Origin: Pseudomonas sp. 8Z | Lineage (GTDB): Bacteria > Pseudomonadota > Gammaproteobacteria > Pseudomonadales > Pseudomonadaceae | Direction: 5' to 3' | NCBI RefSeq assembly: GCF_902506535.1 | Contig: NZ_LR733824.1 | Location: forward strand, 310,001 to 374,000 | Length of the DNA: 64,000 nucleotides | In this document: positions 48,397 to 58,741 of the stretch, in pieces | Layout of the letters: each line of letters starts with the position of its first letter | How positions within the stretch are numbered: position 1 is the stretch's first letter | Translations under genes and position numbers: made by a program | Notes under the pieces: generated by a model | What the model was told of the DNA's origin: nothing | Seen by the model: the letters and a program-made list of their open reading frames with translations, nothing else | The model's database searches: none

Positions 48397-50265
48397 TCAG
48401 TGCGTGAGGACGCCTGGAACGTCATTGTCGTCATGTACGCGTGAACCCGAGCGCCCTTGCTCTTTGACCTGATAGAGCGCCAGATCGGCTGTGTGGTAGA
48501 GCTCGGTGAAGTTCCTTGCATGTCGTGGGTAAAGGGCTGCGCCGATGCTGATTGTCACGCTCAGGCGTTCGCTGCCGAAGAGCACAGGCTCCGACAGCGC
48601 CGCCAGCAGTCGCTGAGCGATATCCCGCGCTTGGCGCTCGGCGTCCTTGCCGCCAATCAGTGCGGCGAACTCATCACCACCCAGGCGTGCGACCGTATCG
48701 CCCGCGCGCACCTGCTCGCGCAGGCGCTTGCCAACCGCTTGCAGCATCACGTCACCGGCAGCATGGCCGTAACGGTCATTGATTGGTTTGAAGTGGTCGA
48801 GGTCGATCAACAGTAGCGCCGCGCTCTCCTCATGGCGCTCGGCATGTGCCAAGGCTGATTCGCAGCGTTCGATCAGGTAACGACGGTTGGGGAGCTCCGT
48901 CAGTGGGTCGTGAAAGGCCGCATGCTGCAATTCACGTTCGCGTGTGCGTAGTTGTTCGTTGGTTGCCGCCAACTCTGCGGTACGTGCGTCTACGGCGGCC
49001 TGAAGTTCATCGGTGCTGGTTTGCAATTGCGCCAGGCGCGCGGTTTTCTCGCGGTCGGCCTGCTGCAAGGCCTCGGCGCGCTCCAGCTTGAGCATTTGGA
49101 TACGGTAGGCCAGTGCGAAGGAAAACAGGACGGATTCTGCCGCCACAGCCAAAGGGAAGGCATAGGCATTCCACTGCGCCGGTTGCAACACCCCGGTGGC
49201 ACGCAGCAGCAGGATGATGACGCTGCTCAGCACCAATCCATAGCCATAAAGGTACAACTGTGCTGGGAGGAATCCTTGGCGCCAGCGCACGATTGCGCTG
49301 CCCAGTGCGGCCGGAATACTGATCAATGGCAGCAGGGTAATCATCCAGGCTGCCAGGTAGCGCTGCTCGAACAGGTTGAGGGTGATGGCGATGAGGTAAA
49401 TGACGCAGGCCGTGTTCAGCAGGCGATGTGCCCAACGTACATGCAGGCGTGTTTGCAGCAGTGTCTGGGTGAAGCGGCAGACCAATAGGCCCCAGAGTGA
49501 CGGTAGGGTGATGCGGTCGAGCCATACCGGCACGGGATGATTTGGCCAGAAATACTGAGCGCCGTGGCCGGTCATGCTGATGATGAAGAGCAGGGCGAAG
49601 GCTGTCGTCAGGACGTACCAGAAATACGCTTGGTTGCGCAGTGCAATGAGGATGAACAGGTTGTACAGCAGCAGGGCGAAGATGATCCCGTAGATGGTGC
49701 CGAGGCCGAGGTTTTCGTGTGTTGCCAGTTGGGTGAGGTCGTCGAGTTGCCAGATGCTCAGCGGGAACGAGTTGCCTGCTGGGTCGAAGGTGCGCAAATA
49801 GAGCGTTAGCGGTTGCTCATCGAGACTCGGCAGGTCGAACACCATACGCCGGTAGGGGTGGTCGCGATTGTCGCGGAAGGCGATATGCTCGCCGGCTTGG
49901 CGCAGTTGCCAACCACCTTGACCATCGGGCAGATAGAGTTGCAAGTCGAGCAGGGTGACCGAGCCGACTTCCAGTACCCAGCGCGATGGCGCGTCCTTTT
50001 CTCGCTGCAGTTGCAGCTTGATCCACCAGGGGTGCAGGCTCTGCCCTACGCTGGCGCGTCCATTGGCTGGCTGAAAACGGGCCTGCTGCTCAGCGGAGTC
50101 GATATCGGCGATAGTCAGCGTGCCCTGAGTATCTTCCAGCAGCTCAGCCTGGGTATTGAGCGGCATGCCGCTGCTGGCCTTGCTCAGCGTGATAGACGGC
50201 GTGGCTTGGCACAGGTTGGCCAACCCCAGCAGAAAAACGAGCGGTAAGACGAAACGCTTCAGCAT
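48397..50265 (-). CDS. 7TMR-DISM diguanylate cyclase
   Basis: This 622-residue membrane diguanylate cyclase would make c-di-GMP. It has a signal peptide (1-21), a periplasmic 7TMR-DISM extracellular domain (about 25-180, beta-rich, with WWIKLQLQ), seven membrane helices (about 185-385), a coiled coil (390-440) and a GGDEF domain (450-610). The catalytic motif is intact (RLGGDEFAALIGG), and the inhibitory I-site is present as RAGD five residues before it, so product inhibition is expected. It is convergent with alr, their stops 4 bases apart. The DISM ligand is unknown, often thought to be a carbohydrate. Confidence 0.9.
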   Translation of the reverse strand: MLKRFVLPLVFLLGLANLCQATPSITLSKASSGMPLNTQAELLEDTQGTLTIADIDSAEQQARFQPANGRASVGQSLHPWWIKLQLQREKDAPSRWVLEVGSVTLLDLQLYLPDGQGGWQLRQAGEHIAFRDNRDHPYRRMVFDLPSLDEQPLTLYLRTFDPAGNSFPLSIWQLDDLTQLATHENLGLGTIYGIIFALLLYNLFILIALRNQAYFWYVLTTAFALLFIISMTGHGAQYFWPNHPVPVWLDRITLPSLWGLLVCRFTQTLLQTRLHVRWAHRLLNTACVIYLIAITLNLFEQRYLAAWMITLLPLISIPAALGSAIVRWRQGFLPAQLYLYGYGLVLSSVIILLLRATGVLQPAQWNAYAFPLAVAAESVLFSFALAYRIQMLKLERAEALQQADREKTARLAQLQTSTDELQAAVDARTAELAATNEQLRTRERELQHAAFHDPLTELPNRRYLIERCESALAHAERHEESAALLLIDLDHFKPINDRYGHAAGDVMLQAVGKRLREQVRAGDTVARLGGDEFAALIGGKDAERQARDIAQRLLAALSEPVLFGSERLSVTISIGAALYPRHARNFTELYHTADLALYQVKEQGRSGSRVHDDNDVPGVLTH

Positions 50266-50493
50266 GTGGATCCTGAACGGGGTTCACCGAGGGGCAGAGT
50301 ATATGCACAAGACGGTTAATGATCGAAAGGCAATACGCTGCATGGTTAGTGCCAGGAAGTGTTTGATTTGTAGATTTTTTTGCCGTTAGCGGTGAGCGCG
50401 CAACCCTGATTAGGTATCGCTTCAGGTTACTTGTATGCAGGCTTGTCACAGCGCGATAAACCCAGCGCAGTAGTCTGGTTTGGTCAATTTTTG

Positions 50494-50502
50494 TGCTATG
50501 AT
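50494..50502 (+). promoter_or_regulatory. Extended -10 promoter for ygiQ
   Basis: TGCTATGAT matches the extended -10 form TGnTATAAT, about 36 bases before the ygiQ start. The -35 position (TCTGGT, 50474-50479) is poor. The remainder of the 272-base gap 50266-50537 shows no other feature to me. Confidence 0.5.
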
Positions 50503-50537
50503 CCGCGCCCCTCGTGATAGCCCGCTGATCAAAAAAT

Positions 50538-52832
<2,295 letters not shown>

Positions 52833-52834
52833 AC

Positions 52835-52866
52835 ATGACGCCAGCCTTGAGCTGGCGTCATGCTGT
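52835..52866 (+). terminator. Hairpin after ygiQ
   Basis: ATGACGCCAGC / GCTGGCGTCAT is an 11-bp perfect stem with loop CTTGA just after the stop codon; the T tract (GCTGTTTA) is weak. It separates ygiQ from the signalling locus. Confidence 0.65.
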
Positions 52867-53043
52867 TTACGGCTTGTGTCTACTGCTCCTAAGCACCTGG
52901 TGCCTCGCGCATGGGCGATGCATGCGGCGTTTATCCGCAGATGAACCATACTGGCCTTAAGCTGCTTGGCGTGATGGGTGCCTGTGCATCGATGGCGCTG
53001 GGCTAAGCTCATACATAACTCTCTTTGCGTTTAAGGAGCGTGT

Positions 53044-53403
53044 ATGAAAGTGCTCATCGCGGACGATTCCAGTCTCTCCCGGAAACTGCTGCTCAAGGCC
53101 CTGCCCGATGCGCTCACAGGCGAGGTGAGCCAGGCTGCCAATGGCCAAGAGGTACTCGCTGCATACGCGGCTGGCCAGGCAGAGATCATTTTCCTCGACC
53201 TGACCATGCCGGTGATGGATGGCTTCGAAACGCTCGAACATCTGCACCGGCTCGATGCCAATGCTGTGGTGATCGTGGTCAGTGCCGACATTCAGCCTCA
53301 GGCCCGCCAACGTGTCGCCGAACTGGGGGCGGCGGCCTTCATCAAGAAACCCATTTCCAGTGAGTCGATGCTGGCCACTCTGCATCAAGTCGGGGTGCTG
53401 TAA
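53044..53403 (+). CDS. Single-domain CheY-like response regulator
   Basis: This 119-residue stand-alone receiver has acidic residues Asp7 and Asp8, the phosphorylation site Asp52 (FLDLTMPVMDG), a switch Ser near 85 (VVSAD) and the conserved Lys in FIKKP. No output domain is present, so it acts by protein contact or as a phosphate relay or sink. AAGGAG precedes the ATG. Its stop codon TAA shares the A of the next ATG, giving tight coupling to the CheC-like phosphatase, which is probably the enzyme that dephosphorylates it (inference). Histidine kinase 1 follows. Confidence 0.9.
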   Translation: MKVLIADDSSLSRKLLLKALPDALTGEVSQAANGQEVLAAYAAGQAEIIFLDLTMPVMDGFETLEHLHRLDANAVVIVVSADIQPQARQRVAELGAAAFIKKPISSESMLATLHQVGVL

Positions 53404-54005
53404 TGGACAGGCTCAGTGAAGACCAGCGAGATGCCTTACAAGAACTGATGAACGTAGCCATGGGGCAGGCGGCCGATCAACTGGCGTGTCTGACCGATAC
53501 CTTTGTCGTGTTGTCCGTCCCGCGCATCCATAGCGTCGCCAGCCTCAGGGAAACTCAGCTCCCCGAGGTGATGGGGGATGAAACCGTGGTTGACGTTACC
53601 CGTCAGTCCTTTTTGGGGCAGGTGCGGGGTGAGGCCTTCGTCTGTTTCGGCTGCCATGGTGCCGATCAGTTGGCCGAGCTGATGGGCTATGACGAACACA
53701 ATATCCAGCAGCGCGAGGAGTTGATGCTGGATGTCACCAACATTCTCAGCGGTGCCTGTATCAATAGCCTGGCGCAACAGTTCGATCTGCCTGTCAGCTA
53801 TGGCGCACCCTCGGTTTTTTCGCGGCATGCCTCGTTCAAGCAGGCGATGGGCGACAAGGCGTTGCAGAGTCATCGCGCGTTGGTCATGGAAATCCGCTTC
53901 GAGGTGCAGGCTTGCCGCTTCACCTGCGACCTGCTGTTGTGCATCGCCGAGGATACGGTGGGTAGCGTGCTGGCCGTGATCGACCGGTTGCTGAGCGAGC
54001 TTTGA
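53403..54005 (+). CDS. CheC-type response-regulator phosphatase
   Basis: The 200-residue protein matches the CheC/CheX/FliY fold, with two copies of the catalytic D-x3-E-x2-N motif followed by Pro after 22 residues. Site 1 is Asp10, Glu14, Asn17 with Pro40; site 2 is Glu106, Asp110, Asn113 with Pro136, the central Glu being replaced by Asp. CheC proteins remove phosphate from CheY~P. There is no CheD gene nearby, which normally boosts CheC. It sits directly between a CheY-like receiver and a histidine kinase, overlapping the first and 1 base from the second, so the trio forms one translational unit. Confidence 0.82.
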   Translation: MDRLSEDQRDALQELMNVAMGQAADQLACLTDTFVVLSVPRIHSVASLRETQLPEVMGDETVVDVTRQSFLGQVRGEAFVCFGCHGADQLAELMGYDEHNIQQREELMLDVTNILSGACINSLAQQFDLPVSYGAPSVFSRHASFKQAMGDKALQSHRALVMEIRFEVQACRFTCDLLLCIAEDTVGSVLAVIDRLLSEL

Positions 54006-54006
54006 C

Positions 54007-55299
54007 ATGCATCCCCTTGGCCTGCCCCCGGCGGGGCTGGAAGCGGTGCTGGAGAACATTAACCTGGGCGTGGTAGTGGTCGATGCTGACTGCAGGGTGT
54101 TGTTCTGGAATCGCTTCATGGTTATCCACAGCGGGCGTCTGCCGAGCGAGGCTGTCGGACGCTCGCTGTTCGAGCTATTTCCTGAGCTGTCCGAGCGATG
54201 GTTGCGGCAGAAAGTGCGCGGCGTTCTGACGCTGCGTAATCTGGCCTTCACCACCTGGCAGCAGCGGCCACATCTTTTCCCCTTTAGCGGTACGCGACCG
54301 ATTACCAGTCACTTGTCGAGCATGTACCAGAACTGCACGTTTTTTCCCTTGCACGATGGGCAGCAGGAACCCAGAGCCGCCTGTATCACCGTTGCCGACG
54401 CCACCGATGCCGCTGCTCGCCAGCAGGAACTGGAGCGTCTCAACGCGCTGCTGGAGGTGGAGAAGGAGCAGCAGGCTCAACTGATTCGTCGACTGGAAGA
54501 GGCCCAGGCGCAGTTGCTGCAATCGGAAAAGATGGCGGCAATCGGGCAACTGGCCGCCGGGGTCGCCCATGAGATCAATAATCCCGTGGGTTTCGTCTAT
54601 TCCAACCTCAACAGCCTGCGGGGCTATCTCGATCAACTGATGGGGTTGGTCGATGGCCTGCAGACTCAGGTGCAGGCCTCGGGAAATACTGAGCTGATCC
54701 AGGCCTGTGAAGCGCTGGGGCAGGCGGCAGATTATGGGTTTCTGCGTGAAGACACGCCGGTACTGCTGGGCGAGTCTTGCGAGGGACTGGAACGGGTCAA
54801 ACGTATCGTCAAGGACCTGCGGGATTTTTCCCATGTGGACAACGGCGAGTGGCAGTTCGCGGACCTGCACCAAGGGTTGGACAGTACGCTGAACGTGATC
54901 TGGAACGAGGTCAAGTTCAAGGCTCAGGTCGTCAAGGCATATGGCGAGCTGCCGCCGGTGCAGTGCATCGCCTCGCAGATCAATCAGGTCTTCCTCAACC
55001 TGATCGTCAACGCCGCTCAGGCCATCGTCGAGCATGGCGTCATCACCTTGCGTACCGGAACTCAGGGTGACTGTGTGTTCGTCGAAATCAAGGATGACGG
55101 CCCAGGCGTGCCCGCTGATCTGGCCCGGCGTATTTTCGAGCCCTTCTTCACCACCAAACCCGTGGGTAAGGGCACAGGGCTGGGACTGTCCGTGTCTTAC
55201 AACATCATCGAGCGCCATCATGGCCAGCTCAGCGTCAGTTCCCCTGCAGAGGGAGGTGCTTGTTTTCGTATCGTCCTGCCGACTCGTCAGCCTGGCTAG
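54007..55299 (+). CDS. PAS-domain histidine kinase 1
   Basis: This 430-residue soluble histidine kinase has a PAS domain (about 8-135, ENINLGVVVVDADCRVLFWN), a coiled coil (138-172), a phosphoacceptor region with His188 in GVAHEINNPVG, and an ATP-binding domain with NLIVNAAQAI (N box), DDGPGVP (G1), FEPFFTTKPVGKGTGLGLS (F and G2). No membrane helix is seen, so the signal is cytoplasmic. The DHp segment contains an unusually long insert (about 205-260) shared with kinase 2. It is the last gene of the receiver-CheC-kinase trio; its end overlaps the opposite-strand gene by 4 bases. Confidence 0.9.
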   Translation: MHPLGLPPAGLEAVLENINLGVVVVDADCRVLFWNRFMVIHSGRLPSEAVGRSLFELFPELSERWLRQKVRGVLTLRNLAFTTWQQRPHLFPFSGTRPITSHLSSMYQNCTFFPLHDGQQEPRAACITVADATDAAARQQELERLNALLEVEKEQQAQLIRRLEEAQAQLLQSEKMAAIGQLAAGVAHEINNPVGFVYSNLNSLRGYLDQLMGLVDGLQTQVQASGNTELIQACEALGQAADYGFLREDTPVLLGESCEGLERVKRIVKDLRDFSHVDNGEWQFADLHQGLDSTLNVIWNEVKFKAQVVKAYGELPPVQCIASQINQVFLNLIVNAAQAIVEHGVITLRTGTQGDCVFVEIKDDGPGVPADLARRIFEPFFTTKPVGKGTGLGLSVSYNIIERHHGQLSVSSPAEGGACFRIVLPTRQPG

Positions 55300-55988
55300 C
55301 CCTGCTCGGCCCCGTCGTCGAGATAGGGCGCGAACAGTTCGCCGAGGCTGTTCTCTGGCGATTCCATGTTTTCCAGCGTCTCCGCAGCCAGTACATCCAG
55401 CAACACGAGCCCGTTCACGCTCGGCTCTGCGCGTACCGCCGAGCGCAGGCGTTCGGCCATGCGCAGGTTGACTTCGCGCAGGGCGCGGTAAATCGCCATC
55501 AGGCCATCCGAGCTGTAGTGCGCGCTCAGGCCGCTCTGCTGGCGCAAATACTGGCCAATGAGGTAAGTCCCTAGTGCGCGGAATAAGGTTTCGCTCGATC
55601 CGCTGAAGGGTTGGTGGAAATGCGCCATCGGCGACAGCAGCCGGGTATGTGGGCAACCCGATGTTGCGCCTATCAGACCGATGACCGAGCTGAGTACGCG
55701 CTGTAGGGTGCTGGTTTGTTCCAGGTGGCGGCCATGCCAATCGATGCTGACACGCACCGTGTCGAACGACTGTCGGCCTGTCAGTTCATGCAGGGGGTTG
55801 ACCAGGCCCAGAGCGAACGGGCAGAAGGGGCTTTGCGCTGCCGATAGAGGGCAGTGGCGGCATTGATAGTGCTCTAGACGTGCCCAGTCGGGGGGCTCTT
55901 GCGCGGGCTCGGTCGGAATCTCTAGAGAAGCCTTGCCACCATCCTCGAAGAACAACTGGTAGTGCGTCAGGGGCGTGGTGGTTTTCAT
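55296..55988 (-). CDS. Unknown cysteine-containing protein inside the kinase locus
   Basis: I do not recognise this 230-residue protein. The N-terminal part has the cysteine set YQCRHCPLSAAQSPFCPF (residues about 42-60), with another Cys/His group at GCPHTRLLSPMAHFHQ (about 112-127), which could bind zinc or an iron-sulfur centre. The rest is mainly helical (SETLFRALGTYLIGQYLRQQ, DGLMAIYRALREVNLRMAERLR). ATG 55988 is preceded by GAGATACC; the upstream ATG at 56024 is less likely. It is convergent with kinase 1 and divergent from kinase 2, an unusual opposite-strand insert in an otherwise rightward locus. Confidence 0.65.
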   Translation of the reverse strand: MKTTTPLTHYQLFFEDGGKASLEIPTEPAQEPPDWARLEHYQCRHCPLSAAQSPFCPFALGLVNPLHELTGRQSFDTVRVSIDWHGRHLEQTSTLQRVLSSVIGLIGATSGCPHTRLLSPMAHFHQPFSGSSETLFRALGTYLIGQYLRQQSGLSAHYSSDGLMAIYRALREVNLRMAERLRSAVRAEPSVNGLVLLDVLAAETLENMESPENSLGELFAPYLDDGAEQG

Positions 55989-56061
55989 GGTATCTCCAGA
56001 GAGCGAATGTTCGAGTGATGGCATTTTGCCGTCGATTTTCCGTCTCTTGCGCTGAGCTTAA

Positions 56062-56076
56062 CTAAACTCAGTTTAG
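56062..56076. promoter_or_regulatory. Operator-like dyad before kinase 2
   Basis: CTAAACT-C-AGTTTAG is a perfect 7-bp dyad with a one-base centre in the divergent region between the cysteine protein and kinase 2 (26 bases before the latter's start). It may bind a regulator of both; no binding protein is identified. Confidence 0.4.
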
Positions 56077-56102
56077 GCCTCTGTGACATGAGGAGTGATG
56101 CA

Positions 56103-57365
56103 ATGAACTCAACGGTCTTGCAGCAACGGCTGGTCGCTGCGGTGGAGCAAATTCCCGCCGGCTTTCTGCTTCTGGATGCCGCTCAGCGCGTGCTCTACTG
56201 CAACCCTTTCATCGTGCAGCGTTGTCCTCGTGACCTCAGTATGGTTTCGGGCATGCGCCTAGCCGAGGCATTTCCCGAGATCGATACGCCCCGCTGGCGC
56301 GAGCTGTTTCAGCGAGTGAGTCGTGAGCGGCAGCCGGTGCAGACGATCTGGCGCGACCAGCCGTACCTGATCCTGCTTAGCTGCGCGCAGGGTGACGAAG
56401 TGTGCTCGCCCCTACCGATGTTACAAGCCACGCTGTTGTTCCCGGTGCTAAGCACTGGCGATAGCCTGATACTGGGTCTGGCCATCTTCGATAACAGCCG
56501 TGCGGCGTCCAACCCGGCCTTGCAGCAGGCGTTGATGGCCCTGCGTGGCAAACATGATGAGCTCAGTGAGCTGAGCGGCAAACTGCAGACAGCCAATCGG
56601 CAACTGCTGCAATCGGAGAAAATGGCGGCTATTGGCCAACTGGCCGCTGGCGTGGCTCATGAAATCAACAATCCGGTGGGCTTCGTCGCCAGCAACCTCA
56701 AGACCCTGGCCGGCTATGTCCAGCAATTGCTGCAACTGGTCGACCAGATGAGCGAGTGGGGTGGGCTGGAGCTGCAGCGGCTCAAGCAACAGTTTGATTA
56801 CGACTTTATCCGTGACGACATCAATGGTTTGCTCAGCGAGTCCACCGATGGTGTGGAGCGGGTCAAGCGCATCATTTCTTCGCTCAGAGACTTTTCCCAT
56901 AGCGATGACGAAATCTTCGTGCAGGCCGACCTGCACGAAGGTATTCGCAGCACCCTGAACGTGGTGAACAACGAGGTGAAGTACAAGGCCGAGGTGGTCT
57001 GCGATTTTGCCGAGTTGCCTCTGGTCGAGTGCATCCCGGCGCAGATCAATCAGGTGGTCATGAACCTGCTGGTCAATGCCGCGCAGGCGATCGAGCACGA
57101 TGGCCGAATCGTCATCCATACTGAACGCAACGCGGATGATGTGCTCATCCAGGTGAGTGATAACGGCTGTGGTATCGCCGCTCAGCATCTGGCGCAGATA
57201 TTCGACCCCTTCTTCACCACCAAGCCGGTAGGGAAGGGGACGGGGCTGGGGCTTGCACTCTCGTTCAGCATTGTCGAGAAGCATGGAGGCAGCCTGACGG
57301 TGAGCAGTGAAGTGGGCCGCGGCGCAGTTTTCACCATTCGCCTGCCGATCCGTCAGGGCCGGTGA
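56103..57365 (+). CDS. PAS-domain histidine kinase 2, paralogue of kinase 1
   Basis: This 420-residue soluble kinase has the same layout as kinase 1: PAS-like domain (about 8-130), coiled coil, His186 in GVAHEINNPVG, long DHp insert, and ATPase motifs NLLVNAAQAI, DNGCGIA and FDPFFTTKPVGKGTGLGLA. The kinase cores of the two proteins are clearly homologous along their full length, while the sensor domains differ more (FLLLDAAQRVLYCNP here). ATG 56103 follows AGGAG. It starts a second cassette whose next two genes encode receivers. Confidence 0.9.
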   Translation: MNSTVLQQRLVAAVEQIPAGFLLLDAAQRVLYCNPFIVQRCPRDLSMVSGMRLAEAFPEIDTPRWRELFQRVSRERQPVQTIWRDQPYLILLSCAQGDEVCSPLPMLQATLLFPVLSTGDSLILGLAIFDNSRAASNPALQQALMALRGKHDELSELSGKLQTANRQLLQSEKMAAIGQLAAGVAHEINNPVGFVASNLKTLAGYVQQLLQLVDQMSEWGGLELQRLKQQFDYDFIRDDINGLLSESTDGVERVKRIISSLRDFSHSDDEIFVQADLHEGIRSTLNVVNNEVKYKAEVVCDFAELPLVECIPAQINQVVMNLLVNAAQAIEHDGRIVIHTERNADDVLIQVSDNGCGIAAQHLAQIFDPFFTTKPVGKGTGLGLALSFSIVEKHGGSLTVSSEVGRGAVFTIRLPIRQGR

Positions 57366-57387
57366 GCATTCACTCGGAGGGCTCATC

Positions 57388-58737
57388 ATGTCTGAATCGC
57401 AAGCAGATTCCCTGCGACCGCGCGTCCTGTTGGTCGATGATGAAGAAAACATCCTCAATAGTCTGCGGCGCTTGCTGCGCGGTCAGCCCTATGACCTGGT
57501 GATGGCCAATGGCGGTGCCCAGGCGCTGCAGCTTTTCGAAGCGCAGCCTTTTGATCTGGTGGTGTCTGATGCGCGTATGCCAGGCATGGATGGCGCTACC
57601 TTACTGGCCGAGATCCACAGGCGCAGTCCACAGTGCATGAGCATCCTGCTCACCGGCTATGCCGATATTCAGACCATCATCACCGCCATCAACGAGGGCC
57701 AGATCTATCGTTACCTGAGTAAGCCCTGGAATGATGATGAGCTGCTGTTGGCCATCCGCCAGGCCTTGGCCTTCCAGTTCGCCGAGCGCGAACGTGAGCG
57801 CTTGCAGCAACTGACCCAGGAGCAGAACACGCAACTGGCAGCGCTCAACGAGAGTCTGGAAATGCGCGTGCAGGCACGTACCGCTGAATTGCAGCAAACG
57901 GCCGACATGCTCGACCTGGCCTATGACGAACTGCGCCGCAGCTATGTCTTGAGCACTGAGGTGTTCTCGCTGCTGGTCAATCAACGCCTGCCAAGGGAGA
58001 AGCAGACTAACCAGCAGATCATCGCGATCATTCGTGCCATGGCTTCGGAAATGAGCATGCCGGAGGATCAGGCGCGCGACCTGAGCATGGCGGCGGCGCT
58101 GTACAACATCGGCAAGCTCAGCCTGCCGGACTCCATTTTGGTCAGCCCGGCCGATCTTATGCACAGCAAGGATCGAGAGTTGTATCGGCGTTATCCGGCG
58201 CAGAGCGAGTCGGTGCTGATGGCGCTGGAGCCGTTGCACGATGCGGCCAAACTTATTCGTCATCACCAGGAACGCTGGGATGGTTCGGGTTTTCCCGACC
58301 ATCTGCGGGGCACCGATATTCCCCTGGGATCACGCATGCTCAAGTTGGCGGTGGACTTTGTCGAGTTGCAGTGCGGGTTGGTGCTCGAACGGCGCCTGAA
58401 CCGGGATGAAGCGTTACTGTTCATCGGCAAGTATTCCGGTCGTCTGTATGACCCTGATCTAATTGAGCGCTTTGTCCATATCTGCGTTGCGGTGATGCCC
58501 GATATCACCTTGGGCGATCCTCTGGTTCGTCCGGTGGATACACGTCAACTGGTACCGGGAATGGTGTTGGCGCGCAATCTCCACGCCGATAACGGCATGC
58601 TGCTGCTCAACGAGGGCAAGGTCTTGTCGGAGTTGCTGATTCGCAAGCTGGTCGCCTTCGAGGGCATCGAATCGGCGTCCTACACCTTGTTCGTGCGCGA
58701 CCCTGAAACTGCGGCATTACAGGTCGCCAAGGAGTGA
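57388..58737 (+). CDS. Response regulator with degenerate HD-GYP (YN/GFP) domain
   Basis: The 449-residue protein has an N-terminal receiver (11-130; phosphorylation site Asp61 in VVSDARMPGMDG), a coiled coil (about 132-180) and an HD-GYP-related domain (185-380). The normally catalytic HD is Tyr239-Asn240 (AALYNIGKLSLPDSIL) and GYP is Gly301-Phe302-Pro303 (HHQERWDGSGFP), so c-di-GMP phosphodiesterase activity is likely weak or lost. PA2572 of P. aeruginosa is a known YN-type relative. Residues about 385-449 form an extra C-domain. GGAGGG precedes the ATG. It lies 22 bases after kinase 2, its likely phosphodonor (inference). Confidence 0.88.
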   Translation: MSESQADSLRPRVLLVDDEENILNSLRRLLRGQPYDLVMANGGAQALQLFEAQPFDLVVSDARMPGMDGATLLAEIHRRSPQCMSILLTGYADIQTIITAINEGQIYRYLSKPWNDDELLLAIRQALAFQFAERERERLQQLTQEQNTQLAALNESLEMRVQARTAELQQTADMLDLAYDELRRSYVLSTEVFSLLVNQRLPREKQTNQQIIAIIRAMASEMSMPEDQARDLSMAAALYNIGKLSLPDSILVSPADLMHSKDRELYRRYPAQSESVLMALEPLHDAAKLIRHHQERWDGSGFPDHLRGTDIPLGSRMLKLAVDFVELQCGLVLERRLNRDEALLFIGKYSGRLYDPDLIERFVHICVAVMPDITLGDPLVRPVDTRQLVPGMVLARNLHADNGMLLLNEGKVLSELLIRKLVAFEGIESASYTLFVRDPETAALQVAKE

Positions 58738-58741
58738 TGCC

